This document shows, one piece after another, positions 34,371-41,411 of a stretch of DNA of 41,778 bases; positions within the stretch are counted from its first letter, which is position 1, and the number at the start of each line of letters is the position of its first letter. The translations under genes and the position numbers were made by a program. This DNA comes from JBMNOU01 sp050943215 (GTDB taxonomy: Bacteria; Bacillota; Clostridia; Christensenellales; SZUA-584), in NCBI GenBank assembly GCA_050943215.1, contig JBMNOU010000009.1:1-41778 (forward strand). The letters are read 5' to 3'. The notes beneath the pieces are model-generated. The model saw only the letters and a list, made by a program, of their open reading frames with translations, had not been told where the DNA came from and did no database searches.

Positions 34371-34440
34371 GTTCCCGTAGCTCAGTAGGATAGAGCGTTC
34401 GCCTCCTAAGCGAACGCTGAGTGATTAGAAAATTGTATAT
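34371..34440 (+). pseudogene. Truncated tRNA-Arg-like sequence 3
   Basis: Starts GTTCCCGTAGCTCAG. The anticodon arm TTCGC-CTCCTAA-GCGAA pairs perfectly but differs from the others by compensatory changes. No T-arm; the unit ends after 70 bp. Confidence 0.85.
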
Positions 34441-34523
34441 GCGCCCGTAGCTCAGTTGGATAGAGCGCACGCCTCCTAAGGCGGAGGACGTACAGGCACC
34501 TTTGAAAACCGAATAACCCATTT
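34441..34523 (+). pseudogene. Truncated tRNA-Arg-like sequence 4
   Basis: Starts GCGCCCGTAGCTCAGTTGG, the usual bacterial tRNA-Arg beginning, with anticodon loop CTCCTAA. Sequence past the anticodon arm is unrelated to a T-arm. Directly precedes the intact gene. Confidence 0.85.
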
Positions 34524-34600
34524 GCACCTATAGCTCAGTAGGATAGAGCGAACGCCTCCTAAGCGTTAGGCCCCGCGTTCGAGTCGCGGTAGGTGCGCCA
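34524..34600 (+). tRNA. tRNA-Arg (anticodon CCU)
   Basis: A complete cloverleaf of 77 nt. Acceptor GCACCTA pairs with TAGGTGC and D-stem GCTC pairs with GAGC. Anticodon arm is AACGC-CTCCTAA-GCGTT, T-arm CCGCG-TTCGAGT-CGCGG, discriminator G and encoded CCA. Decodes AGG. Its 3' end faces the stop codon of the integrase, the usual geometry of a tRNA attachment site. A terminator follows directly. Confidence 0.96.
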
Positions 34601-34640
34601 GAATGCCCTTAAACACTGCGTTTTCGGGCATTTTCCTTTT
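34601..34640 (+). terminator. Terminator of the tRNA-Arg transcript
   Basis: AATGCCC (34602-34608) pairs with GGGCATT (34626-34632), followed by TTCCTTTT. Confidence 0.75.
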
Positions 34641-34658
34641 CTGCCCGTGCTGCTTTCC

Positions 34659-34806
34659 TTGCTAATCGAACACTCGCTTTTCCATTAGCAGGCGTTCATG
34701 CTTGCGGGCTGGCCTTGCTAATTTTGTCGTGTGCTCATCTGACATTTGCTAAGAAAACAGCCTTATTTGCTAATCAAACGATTAGCAAGCCTTTTTTCTT
34801 GCTAAT
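34659..34806. repeat. Cluster of TTGCTAAT octamers, probable integrase arm-binding sites
   Basis: Exact TTGCTAAT at 34659-34666, 34715-34722, 34767-34774 and 34799-34806, with the exact inverse ATTAGCAA at 34781-34788. Near matches (7 of 8) occur at 34684-34690 (inverse) and 34746-34753. The 34767/34781 pair forms a hairpin with a 9-bp stem. The cluster fills the gap between the tRNA terminator and the integrase stop codon, where tyrosine integrases with an N-terminal arm-binding domain have their arm sites. Confidence 0.65.
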
Positions 34807-36202
34807 TTCCCCGAGTGACGTTCGTTGTTTGGGCAGTGGCGATGCTCAAAATCTGAAGCAATTGGGCAGCAAGCTCGGGTGTCTTGTCCAATAATTCCAT
34901 GACCTTCACAGCGTCTTCATTTTTACCTTTGGCTGCTGGCTCTTCCGGAGAAGCCTTGTCTTTTTGATAAAACGCTTCTTCAAACCGTGCCGCGTTGTTC
35001 CGCCTATCCTCGTCTAGGATGTGCGAGTAAACATCGGTGATCATCTTAAGCTGCGAATGCCCCGTGTCGCCTTGTACGGCCTTCATATCGCCCCTGTTTA
35101 GCTTTAGCTTATAAGTTGTACTTGTATGCCGCAAGCTATGAAACACGACATCAGGCAGGCCATGTACCTGGATAAGCGCCTTGAAAGAGCGGGATATCAC
35201 CTGCCCCTCAAGCGGCCTGCCGTTTGGCAAGGACACGACCAAGTTAAAATCATGATATTCTTGACCAAGCAACTCCTTCAGCTCATCCTGACCCTGTTTC
35301 CATTTAACGAGCATTTCCGCCACGGTTTTAGGTAACCATACGCGCCGGATACTGCTTTTTGTTTTAGGCTTTTTGAGCAATAGTACCGTGTTGTTGCTTG
35401 TGAATACAGCAGGGAATAGCTTGACCACATCCTTATTGTTTAACTTTTCCAAAGCGTTTTTGGACACACGCATCAACTCTTTTTCGATGTAAATAGAGGC
35501 ATTGTTGTCCGAAATACTGCTTTCTTCAATATCCACGCAGTCCCAAGTCAACCCCATTATTTCGCCCAGCCGCAAGGAACAAGAAAACGCTAGGTTGATG
35601 GCTAGCGCCAGCCTGTCATCCTCACAGACGGATAACGCTTTGAACAAGTCGTCCGCCGTCCAGATGTCACGCTGCTTGGCTTCCGATTTTGGAAGCGCCG
35701 CTTTGGCTACGGGGTTATGCTCCATGTATTCCCATCGGATTGCCTGGTTAAAAGCACAGTTCAGTATCTTATGAATCTCCCGAACGTTCCGGGGCGATAC
35801 AAAGGTTTTCACGATCTCCCCTTTGTATCGCGGCGCGCTTTTGACCTTCAGCAGCTTTTGATAATACTCGTCCATCAAACGGGGTGTTATATCCGAGAGT
35901 TTAACATCCCCAATAATGGGGTTAATGTAATTGTCGATGAGCCCCTTTTTTGCATCGAATGTGGAGAGCGCCCATTTGCTGACGCCATATAGGTCAACGA
36001 AGTCATACAAGAGATCAGAAATCGTCTTTACGCTCGGACGAACGAAGGTGCTGTTGCTTTGCTTGTATTCAATCTCAGCTTTACGTTTCTTCGCTTCCTT
36101 CATGGTTCCCCATGTTTCCCACTTCTGCTTTTTCTCGCCGTTTTCATCGTAATAGGAATAAACAACCGAATATTTAGATTTTCTCTTTATAATTGAAGCC
36201 AT
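34802..36202 (-). CDS. int: Tyrosine site-specific integrase
   Basis: Catalyses integration and excision of the element. The N-terminal 50 residues (KSKYSVVYSYYDENGEKKQKW) look like an AP2-like arm-DNA-binding domain. A SAM-like core-binding domain spans about 60-165, then the catalytic domain. The active-site set is complete: Arg211 in SLRLGEIMGL, the Lys region in TKSSIRRVWLPK, His355 and Arg358 in HSLRHTST, His382 in GDTGHSQ and the nucleophile Tyr392 in DVYSHI. The start at 36202 has AAAGGAG upstream; the longer frame to 36286 runs into the excisionase gene. It is transcribed toward the tRNA. Confidence 0.95.
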   Translation of the reverse strand: MASIIKRKSKYSVVYSYYDENGEKKQKWETWGTMKEAKKRKAEIEYKQSNSTFVRPSVKTISDLLYDFVDLYGVSKWALSTFDAKKGLIDNYINPIIGDVKLSDITPRLMDEYYQKLLKVKSAPRYKGEIVKTFVSPRNVREIHKILNCAFNQAIRWEYMEHNPVAKAALPKSEAKQRDIWTADDLFKALSVCEDDRLALAINLAFSCSLRLGEIMGLTWDCVDIEESSISDNNASIYIEKELMRVSKNALEKLNNKDVVKLFPAVFTSNNTVLLLKKPKTKSSIRRVWLPKTVAEMLVKWKQGQDELKELLGQEYHDFNLVVSLPNGRPLEGQVISRSFKALIQVHGLPDVVFHSLRHTSTTYKLKLNRGDMKAVQGDTGHSQLKMITDVYSHILDEDRRNNAARFEEAFYQKDKASPEEPAAKGKNEDAVKVMELLDKTPELAAQLLQILSIATAQTTNVTRGN

Positions 36203-36221
36203 TTTTTCTTTTCTCCTTTGA

Positions 36222-36431
36222 TTAAAGTTCTTGTTCGTCCAACCATCTATCAAAGGATTTTTTTGATACCCGTATCGACGTACCAATTCGCACAGACTTA
36301 AACCGACCTTCCTTTACGAGTTCATAGGCTGCACTAGGACTGATTCCAAGCAACTGCGCAATTTCCGAAACCATGTATGTCCGCCGTCCACAGGTATCCT
36401 TTTGGGTATCCAGAGCTAAATTGGCGTTCAT
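36222..36431 (-). CDS. xis: Excisionase / MerR-like HTH DNA-binding protein
   Basis: A 69-residue protein with the helix-turn-helix and wing of the excisionase family: YMVSEIAQLLGISPSAAYEL, then GRFKSVRIGTSIRVSKKSF and a final WLDEQEL. It should direct the integrase toward excision. ATG at 36431 with AAAGGAGG upstream; the longer ORF start at 36494 has none. It lies 19 bp before the integrase start, so the two are co-expressed. Confidence 0.9.
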   Translation of the reverse strand: MNANLALDTQKDTCGRRTYMVSEIAQLLGISPSAAYELVKEGRFKSVRIGTSIRVSKKSFDRWLDEQEL

Positions 36432-36992
36432 GCATATCCTCCTTTCATAAGAATTGCCGGATACGAATACCTGTAAGCTAAAGTTTACAGGCAAATCGCT
36501 TCTGGTGCAAAGGTGTGGATGATGTTCTATCCATCATAAAAATAGGCGACGGCATATCAGTTTCTGTTCTGCAGCGATATGCCGCCACCATTTCCGTTTC
36601 TTCTTTGATATATCTTGTTCATGCACGCCTATTTGACACAACTCCCCGGCGTGCTGGGCGACAACGCAGACTGATTGCGGCTGACAATCATCATTGGAAT
36701 CTCACCACCCCCCTCTGCGGACGGGCTATTTCAGAAGTATCATTATAGGCTGCATGGGTCTTCGCATCCTCTTGTGCCACAAGAGCTTATCAGCAGGGAT
36801 TTACCGCTCGTACCTTTGATGCTATCGTATTGACGGGAACCTCCCGCAGGCAGTTCTGGCGTATGTGCTGCGCTGCTCGCCGTACAGCTAACGTATCTGC
36901 GTTATCGGATATGAATTTTTCAAAGAACCTCTGAAGAAAAATAATCCCTTCAATAACCGTGAACAAAAACGGTTAAATTTGAACGGGTGCAG
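36432..36992. other. Non-coding, palindrome-rich stretch in the element
   Basis: No convincing gene in 561 bp. It contains an inverted repeat CGGCATATC (36550-36558) with GATATGCCG (36576-36584) and a perfect 17-bp palindrome (CTCTTGTG-c-CACAAGAG, 36769-36785). CGGGA-acc-TCCCG follows at 36834-36846. TAACCGT (36954-36960) pairs with ACGGTTA (36969-36975) just beyond the sigma-like gene. It may hold the xis promoter, a small RNA, or binding sites. Confidence 0.5.
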
Positions 36993-37415
36993 CTAAAAAT
37001 ACTTCAATTTTTTCTCTAATTGAATCAGAGAACGCTTAATTGACATACGAATAGCGTTAACGCTGGCGTGTTCAAGTCGAGCGATGTGTGAGTAGCTCAT
37101 GTCAAGAAAGAAATGAGCATATAGGCGCTTAAACTGCTTGTCGGATAAAGCCCGAATAGCAGCATACAACTCCTGCAGCATCATCTTATGTTCGAATATC
37201 TCATGTACTGATGGAGTGAACAGGATCGCATCATTTTCGATGCCGTCATTTCTGTCAAGTGAATAATACGCCTTGTGCTTATAGATCAGCCGCCGTTGTG
37301 CCTCTTCCAGTCGCTTATAGAGGAATAGCAATTCAGCTACTTCATCCGGCACATTGAACAGAAAATCGGTAGAATATATCGACGAGTAAAAATCCCTCAG
37401 ATTAATTGTTTTCAT
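36993..37415 (-). CDS. Sigma-70 region 4-like protein (Tn916 Orf7-like)
   Basis: A 140-residue protein with a C-terminal sigma-70 region 4-type helix-turn-helix (ALSDKQFKRLYAHFFLDMSY, then SHIARLEHASVNAIRMSIKR). No region 2 is evident. Length and position (between xis and an XRE gene) match Orf7 of Tn916-like elements, which takes part in control of transfer genes. The start is firm, with GGAGG 7 nt ahead. One copy of the TTGATTT palindrome lies 20 bp upstream of the start codon. Confidence 0.82.
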   Translation of the reverse strand: MKTINLRDFYSSIYSTDFLFNVPDEVAELLFLYKRLEEAQRRLIYKHKAYYSLDRNDGIENDAILFTPSVHEIFEHKMMLQELYAAIRALSDKQFKRLYAHFFLDMSYSHIARLEHASVNAIRMSIKRSLIQLEKKLKYF

Positions 37416-37659
37416 TTGAAAACCTCCGTAAAATTTTGATTTTTAGATAGAAATCAAGAAGAAACGGAGGCGATCTTATACGGTGAAAGGCGGAATATAT
37501 AACAAAAACGCCCTTGGCATATCTGCCTTGAGCGCTTATACCCTTAAGAATTATCTTCTCGCTATATAATGCATTGTTATGTTGAGTTTTTGCTTCATCC
37601 CAATGCCGTACTATTCCCGAGATGTAAGCAAGGCTTTTTTTAATAGACCTGCCTTGCAT
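37402..37659 (-). pseudogene. Possible decayed gene fragment
   Basis: An 85-codon open frame with no ribosome binding site that overlaps the sigma-like gene by 14 bp. Its first 25 residues (KKSLAYISGIVRHWDEAKTQ) vaguely recall the end of DnaD-type replication domains; the rest is not protein-like. It may be a remnant of a lost replication gene, or chance. Confidence 0.25.
37436..37457. repeat. TTGATTT-N8-AAATCAA palindrome, copy 1
   Basis: Arms at 37436-37442 and 37451-37457 with an 8-bp spacer, 20 bp upstream of the sigma-like start codon. Same arms and spacer length as copy 2. Confidence 0.7.
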
Positions 37660-37671
37660 TTTTGAGGAGAT

Positions 37672-37693
37672 TTGATTTTATAGCGTAAATCAA
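37672..37693. repeat. TTGATTT-N8-AAATCAA palindrome, copy 2
   Basis: Arms at 37672-37678 and 37687-37693. Similarity to copy 1 continues to the right for about 10-15 bp (AAATCAAG followed by an A-rich stretch and ACG). Likely recognition site of a dimeric regulator such as the neighbouring XRE protein. Confidence 0.7.
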
Positions 37694-37755
37694 GCATAAG
37701 AAAACGCCCTCAAAAAGGCCGCTTCAGGCTGAAAAAGGCATGACTTTAACACAGA

Positions 37756-37859
37756 CGACCAAGGAAAACAATTTTTCTAATCTTTGGTCGGCATATGACC
37801 CTTTCAGTTTTATTAAGCGAGCTTTATGTTTTTCCGTAGAACAGACTACGGTTAAGCTC
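37756..37859 (+). other. Structured region upstream of the XRE gene
   Basis: Two hairpins. CGACCAAgG (37756-37764) pairs with CtTTGGTCG (37782-37790). A second structure has outer arms GAGCTT (37819-37824) and AAGCTC (37854-37859) with inner arms CCGTAG (37834-37839) and CTACGG (37846-37851). They may form an untranslated leader or mark protein sites. Confidence 0.4.
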
Positions 37860-37949
37860 TGATGTTACGCACTATATAGCATTGAAATTTTGTAGTATCA
37901 CAACCTTTCAAAACTTGTGTATCCAGTGCAAACTATACAAGGAGGTGAA

Positions 37950-38285
37950 GTGTCAGTGCATAATGAAGTTGAATTGCTTGGCGAGATGGTTGAAGCAGCA
38001 AGGTTAAGAAAGGATCTCTCGCGCTCGAAGCTTTCCGAGCAGATTGGGGTGGGGGAACGCCATATCTATGCAATAGAGCATGAAGGAGGCAATCCGAGTT
38101 ATTGTGTTTTACAGAAATTGATATACGCATTAGAGTTATCCCCCGATGAAATTTTCTATCCTCAAAGCGAACATACCAATCCCAAATTGGCGACTTTATT
38201 CAGGGCGATCCGCCGTCTTGACGACCGTGAAATCAATATCATCAAGACGATGGTTGACGCGCTTTTACAAAACAGGTCAGAATAA
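37950..38285 (+). CDS. XRE-family transcriptional regulator
   Basis: An N-terminal Cro/C1-type helix-turn-helix (DLSRSKLSEQIGVGERHIYAIEHEGGNPSY, quoted here in two parts: SRSKLSEQIGVGERHIY and AIEHEGGNPSY) with a short C-terminal tail. Similar to Orf9 of Tn916-like elements, a repressor of transfer. The start is either GTG at 37950 (4 nt after AAGGAGG) or GTG at 37956 (10 nt). It is oriented away from the other module genes, so its control region also faces the sigma-like gene and the twin palindromes. Confidence 0.88.
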   Translation: MSVHNEVELLGEMVEAARLRKDLSRSKLSEQIGVGERHIYAIEHEGGNPSYCVLQKLIYALELSPDEIFYPQSEHTNPKLATLFRAIRRLDDREINIIKTMVDALLQNRSE

Positions 38286-38496
38286 CGGCCAAAAGAATAC
38301 ACCCGCCAAAACTAACAGCTGCGGCAAGAAAAGGGATGGACAGCGTATAGCTCGAAGTCCCTTTTAATTCGGGCGGTAAAAAGGAAGGTAATAATAAACT
38401 GTCGACAATACCGGTTAAGGCTCCAAAAACAGAGAAAATAAGAGTATGGAGAGCAATATACAATCGTAATATTCTATGACTTTTCAACCCAACCAA
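38242..38496 (-). CDS. Hypothetical two-helix membrane protein
   Basis: An 84-codon frame whose product has two hydrophobic segments (LYIALHTLIFSVFGALTGIV and IPFLAAAVSFGGCILLAVIL). It overlaps the XRE gene tail-to-tail by 44 bp. The start (TTG at 38496 or at 38487) has no good ribosome binding site. It could be a real small membrane protein or the relic of a longer one; no family recognised. Confidence 0.4.
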   Translation of the reverse strand: MVGLKSHRILRLYIALHTLIFSVFGALTGIVDSLLLPSFLPPELKGTSSYTLSIPFLAAAVSFGGCILLAVILTCFVKARQPSS

Positions 38497-38645
38497 CGGA
38501 ACAGCTTGAGCACTACTTTATGTTTCAATAAACATAATCATAACAGCTTCCGTGAACGCCTATCCAAATCATTTGTTCTTTCTCACCCAGTAACCCTCAT
38601 TGCAGTTCTTTTATATTTAAATATATCCTGTCCGCTAAACATAAA

Positions 38646-38678
38646 CCGGTACTATCCTGAAATACAGCACAGTACCGG
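38646..38678 (-). terminator. Terminator-like hairpin after the surface protein gene
   Basis: CCGGTACT (38646-38653) pairs with AGTACCGG (38671-38678). On the minus strand it is followed by TTTATG. Eighteen bp beyond the stop of the 38696 gene. Confidence 0.6.
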
Positions 38679-38695
38679 CCTTTGCTATTCTATAA

Positions 38696-39754
38696 TTACT
38701 TTGCTATTTTATTTAAATCAATTTTTATCTTTTTATTCTTGATTTTCCACTCTATTATGGAGCCTGCCTCAACGACTGTTTTAAACGCTGCTTCCATTCT
38801 TCCTTTCTCAAATTCAATGGGAGGAATCGCTATATCCTCACTGGGCTTGATTAATTCGGTTTTTAGAATAGTACCCGCAAATATAGTCAATTTAGAATCA
38901 TCTTGGCTGACCTTGTATATACGCCGCTTTCGGTTGTTGTAGCCCCATATGATGGTATATGTGCCATCTCCGTTTTTTATTATTTCATATACCAATGGCA
39001 CCACAGCAAACCAAAATAGCAACAGCAACAATAAAAGCGCCAAAGCGACAACTGCCAGTCCACACCAAACAATGATATCCCCTGTATTGGGATCCAATAT
39101 TTCCCCGCCAGGTGAAGGCGTCGTTACAGGTGCTGAATCTCCGGGGTCTGCCGTTTCCCCAGGGCTTACCGTTGCGCTCGGGCTTGCCGTTCCACCCGGA
39201 CTTGTGGTTGCGCTTGGTTCTTCCGTCTCTTCCGCCCCGCCCGGCATCTTCGCAGTTACGACAGTTGTACCTTCAAATACGACCTTTTCATCCGGATGGG
39301 ATGTTACCTGAAAAAGCAGAGAAGCTTTATATCTTCCCGCAGCGGCATCCGCAAATTCGTCAGCACTAATCTTTACAGTTACGCTGTAAGCATCCCCGCT
39401 GTTGGATGCGTTCAGCATTACCGGCGGACCGAAATATATATCATAAGGCAGTCGTAAGCTGGAGTCGTTTGTCTTTGTCATTCTTCCGGTGATAACCGTT
39501 ACTGTAAGCCATTCTCCGCTTGCAAGGAACAAGTCTCCCACGACGAAATCTCCAATTACCGCTTCTGTATCAGGATAGATAATTGTTACATTTGGCGGCG
39601 CTGAGAAGAAGTATATTGGCTCCGCCACTGCTTGAATTGATGTGCCGGCAATAGTTACTCCATTTTCTGGAGAATTAATGGCTGCATAAACAGGCTGCGT
39701 AAGAAATGTAATCCAAACAGCTATTGCTATAATGATCCATCGCTTCTTCTTCAC
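38696..39754 (-). CDS. Secreted/membrane-anchored surface protein with Pro/Ser/Thr linker
   Basis: 352 residues. The signal peptide ends VYA before AINSPENG. An Ig-like beta domain follows (about 28-170), ending in AAGRYKASLLFQV. Next is a linker of repeats such as TTSPGGTASPSATVSPGET (about 175-215). A membrane helix (IIVWCGLAVVALALLLLLLL) and a 100-residue, mostly charged C-terminal domain complete it. That domain is likely cytoplasmic, so this could signal inward. GTG start with AAGGAGA 6 nt ahead. The beta domain shares the AAGxYKxxxxFxV ending with the two neighbouring surface proteins, suggesting a common fold and function. Family not recognised. Confidence 0.75.
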   Translation of the reverse strand: MKKKRWIIIAIAVWITFLTQPVYAAINSPENGVTIAGTSIQAVAEPIYFFSAPPNVTIIYPDTEAVIGDFVVGDLFLASGEWLTVTVITGRMTKTNDSSLRLPYDIYFGPPVMLNASNSGDAYSVTVKISADEFADAAAGRYKASLLFQVTSHPDEKVVFEGTTVVTAKMPGGAEETEEPSATTSPGGTASPSATVSPGETADPGDSAPVTTPSPGGEILDPNTGDIIVWCGLAVVALALLLLLLLFWFAVVPLVYEIIKNGDGTYTIIWGYNNRKRRIYKVSQDDSKLTIFAGTILKTELIKPSEDIAIPPIEFEKGRMEAAFKTVVEAGSIIEWKIKNKKIKIDLNKIAK

Positions 39755-39901
39755 AGTAAGTCTCCTTGAAATTCTGTAACGTTATGTAACTATGCCTGAT
39801 ATTATCGTGATTAAGGTTTATATTTGTTGCTAAAAATTCAAAGAATAAAGATAATATCAATCTCATAGGTTTGCAGACTAATTAATATTTAGTATTTATT
39901 T

Positions 39902-39931
39902 GCCGTGCCGCCGTTAAACTGGCGGCACGGC
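39902..39931 (-). terminator. Hairpin downstream of the beta-helix surface gene
   Basis: A perfect 11-bp stem, GCCGTGCCGCC (39902-39912) with GGCGGCACGGC (39921-39931). It is AT-rich but not T-run on the minus side. It resembles the hairpin at 41372-41406. Confidence 0.65.
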
Positions 39932-39942
39932 ATACTACTCTA

Positions 39943-41334
39943 TCAGTCCATCGAGTTGTAACTGACCTCAAATGTCATATAACCCTTATATGAGCCGGCC
40001 GCTTCAAGTTCAGAAGGCTCACAGCTTACCGAACTCTCGATTAATGCTTCTCCGTCCGTTAATTCATCCTGTGGAAATGTGAACACACCGCCTGCTTGCG
40101 CCAGCGCGAAGTCAAGTGACTCGCTTCCCGCACCATCCTTATCCTTCATACTCATATCCGTGGTTGTGTTTGTGACCGTTATAGTCGCGTCATCTTCAAC
40201 CTGCGCATCTTCTACTGCAACGAGAAAGTCCTTCGTCTGCGTACTCATGCTACGGTCGATCGTCCCAAAGTCCACGCTCGGAGTGATTACAATCGTGTAT
40301 ATGACATCGACGTCGGCAGTGATTACAGAACCTGGCTGTATAATGTCATCAGGGTTGGCGTCTGTAGCTATAAACTCGCTCGGAACAACAGCGCTAAACA
40401 TACCCGCTGAAACAGCAATCTCGGTTGTAGTATCTTGAACAGAGAGATTACCGCCAACGCCGGTATTTAGGAATTGCCCGCCGATTATAACAACATTACC
40501 GCCACCTGCGCTTGGATTGGTGTCTAGCATCAATGCAAGCGTTGCATAAGTGTCTGAGCTGTTCACTAGTTCGCCACCCGAGATTAAGATGTCCACACCA
40601 TCATTACGTAATAGGTCGACCATAACCGCAGACTGCTCCTGGGCTTCCACTCTGCCGCCGCTGATATCGAGCACTGCTTCACCATCCTTTGTTAAAGAAG
40701 GCTGCTGAACCCAGATGCCGCGTTTGTACCCATATATAGTTCCGCCAGCTATTGTGGCCGTGCAAAAATCATCCGAATCACTGTTGGCAAATAGACGAAG
40801 CCCGATATAGTTTTCACTTCTAATTGTTCCGCCGTTCACATATAGATGAGCATAAATCCCGCTTCCGTTGCTTAGGTTATCCACCGCGTACGACATTGAG
40901 GTGATACCGTTGTTCAATATGATCCCTGAATTTATCGTAAGCGTTCCCGAATTGCTGACAACGGCGCAGCGAGATGCCCAGCCAGAATCCTGCGTACTGT
41001 CCATAATCAGCTGGCCACCTCCAACACTGTCCTGGATAGTAAGCGTTCCTGAATTGCTGATGAGATCTGCAGTTGCGGTGCCGGTGCGCGTTCCTTGCAG
41101 CGTGTGACCGTTCAATTCAAATATTACCGTTTTACCGTTGGCCACTGAAAAAAACGATCCGCTATCAATTTCACCCGCATCAATGTCAGCGCCGAGAATA
41201 ATTTCACCCCCCGCATCAAGCGCGGAAGTGAGCTCCGCAGCAGTAGTAACAGTTGTGGCTGCTGCGAAGGCTGCTGTCGGCACCAGCGTTAGTGCTAATG
41301 CTATTACCACTGTAATTGCTAAAATCTTTTTCAT
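39943..41334 (-). CDS. Secreted parallel beta-helix protein with C-terminal repeat domain
   Basis: 463 residues. The signal peptide (MKKILAITVVIALALTLVPTAAFA) is clear. Residues about 30-330 are rich in short Gly/Asn turns with IxGG-type repeats (TLTINSGIILNNG, ATIAGGTIYGY, VDILISGGELVNS), typical of right-handed beta-helix adhesins or polysaccharide-active proteins. The last 115 residues (IVITPSVDFGTIDR to GSYKGYMTFEVSY) form a separate domain repeated in the next gene. No LPXTG, SLH or WxL anchor is visible. Start ATG, with AAAAGGAG upstream. Probably cell-surface; the ligand is unknown. Confidence 0.8.
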   Translation of the reverse strand: MKKILAITVVIALALTLVPTAAFAAATTVTTAAELTSALDAGGEIILGADIDAGEIDSGSFFSVANGKTVIFELNGHTLQGTRTGTATADLISNSGTLTIQDSVGGGQLIMDSTQDSGWASRCAVVSNSGTLTINSGIILNNGITSMSYAVDNLSNGSGIYAHLYVNGGTIRSENYIGLRLFANSDSDDFCTATIAGGTIYGYKRGIWVQQPSLTKDGEAVLDISGGRVEAQEQSAVMVDLLRNDGVDILISGGELVNSSDTYATLALMLDTNPSAGGGNVVIIGGQFLNTGVGGNLSVQDTTTEIAVSAGMFSAVVPSEFIATDANPDDIIQPGSVITADVDVIYTIVITPSVDFGTIDRSMSTQTKDFLVAVEDAQVEDDATITVTNTTTDMSMKDKDGAGSESLDFALAQAGGVFTFPQDELTDGEALIESSVSCEPSELEAAGSYKGYMTFEVSYNSMD

Positions 41335-41371
41335 TTTATTTCTCCTTTTTTCATTTTATTTTAAAGCCTGA

Positions 41372-41406
41372 TGCCGTGGTGTCGTCATTAATTCAGCACC
41401 ACGGCA
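41372..41406 (-). terminator. Hairpin downstream of the partial surface gene
   Basis: TGCCGTGGTG (41372-41381) pairs with CACCACGGCA (41397-41406). It shares CACGGCATACTA with the hairpin after the neighbouring paralogue, while the rest differs. Confidence 0.6.
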
Positions 41407-41411
41407 TACTA

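Larger units (their letters stand above)
34524..38285. mobile_element. Integrative element, Tn916-like integration/regulation module
   Basis: Intact tRNA-Arg, integrase, excisionase, sigma-like protein and XRE regulator occur in the order found at the integration end of Tn916-like and related conjugative transposons. The left boundary is inferred to lie in the tRNA gene. The right boundary is not seen: I found no second copy of the tRNA 3' end within the window. No conjugation, replication or cargo gene is visible between the tRNA and 38.3 kb. It may be a remnant or the first part of a longer element. The right coordinate is only the end of the last recognisable module gene. Confidence 0.6.

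Noticed and set aside
34185..34523. CRISPR-like array
   Set aside because: The repeat units are tRNA halves of unequal length (93, 93, 70 and 83 bp), with no unique spacers and no cas genes.
34155..34527. Open frames on the minus strand across the tRNA fragments
   Set aside because: They are created by the repeated tRNA-like units; the peptides are repeats of the antisense tRNA sequence and no ribosome binding site is present.
37402..37659. Functional DnaD-like replication gene
   Set aside because: Only about 25 residues look DnaD-like, there is no ribosome binding site, and the frame overlaps the sigma-like gene; kept only as a low-confidence remnant.
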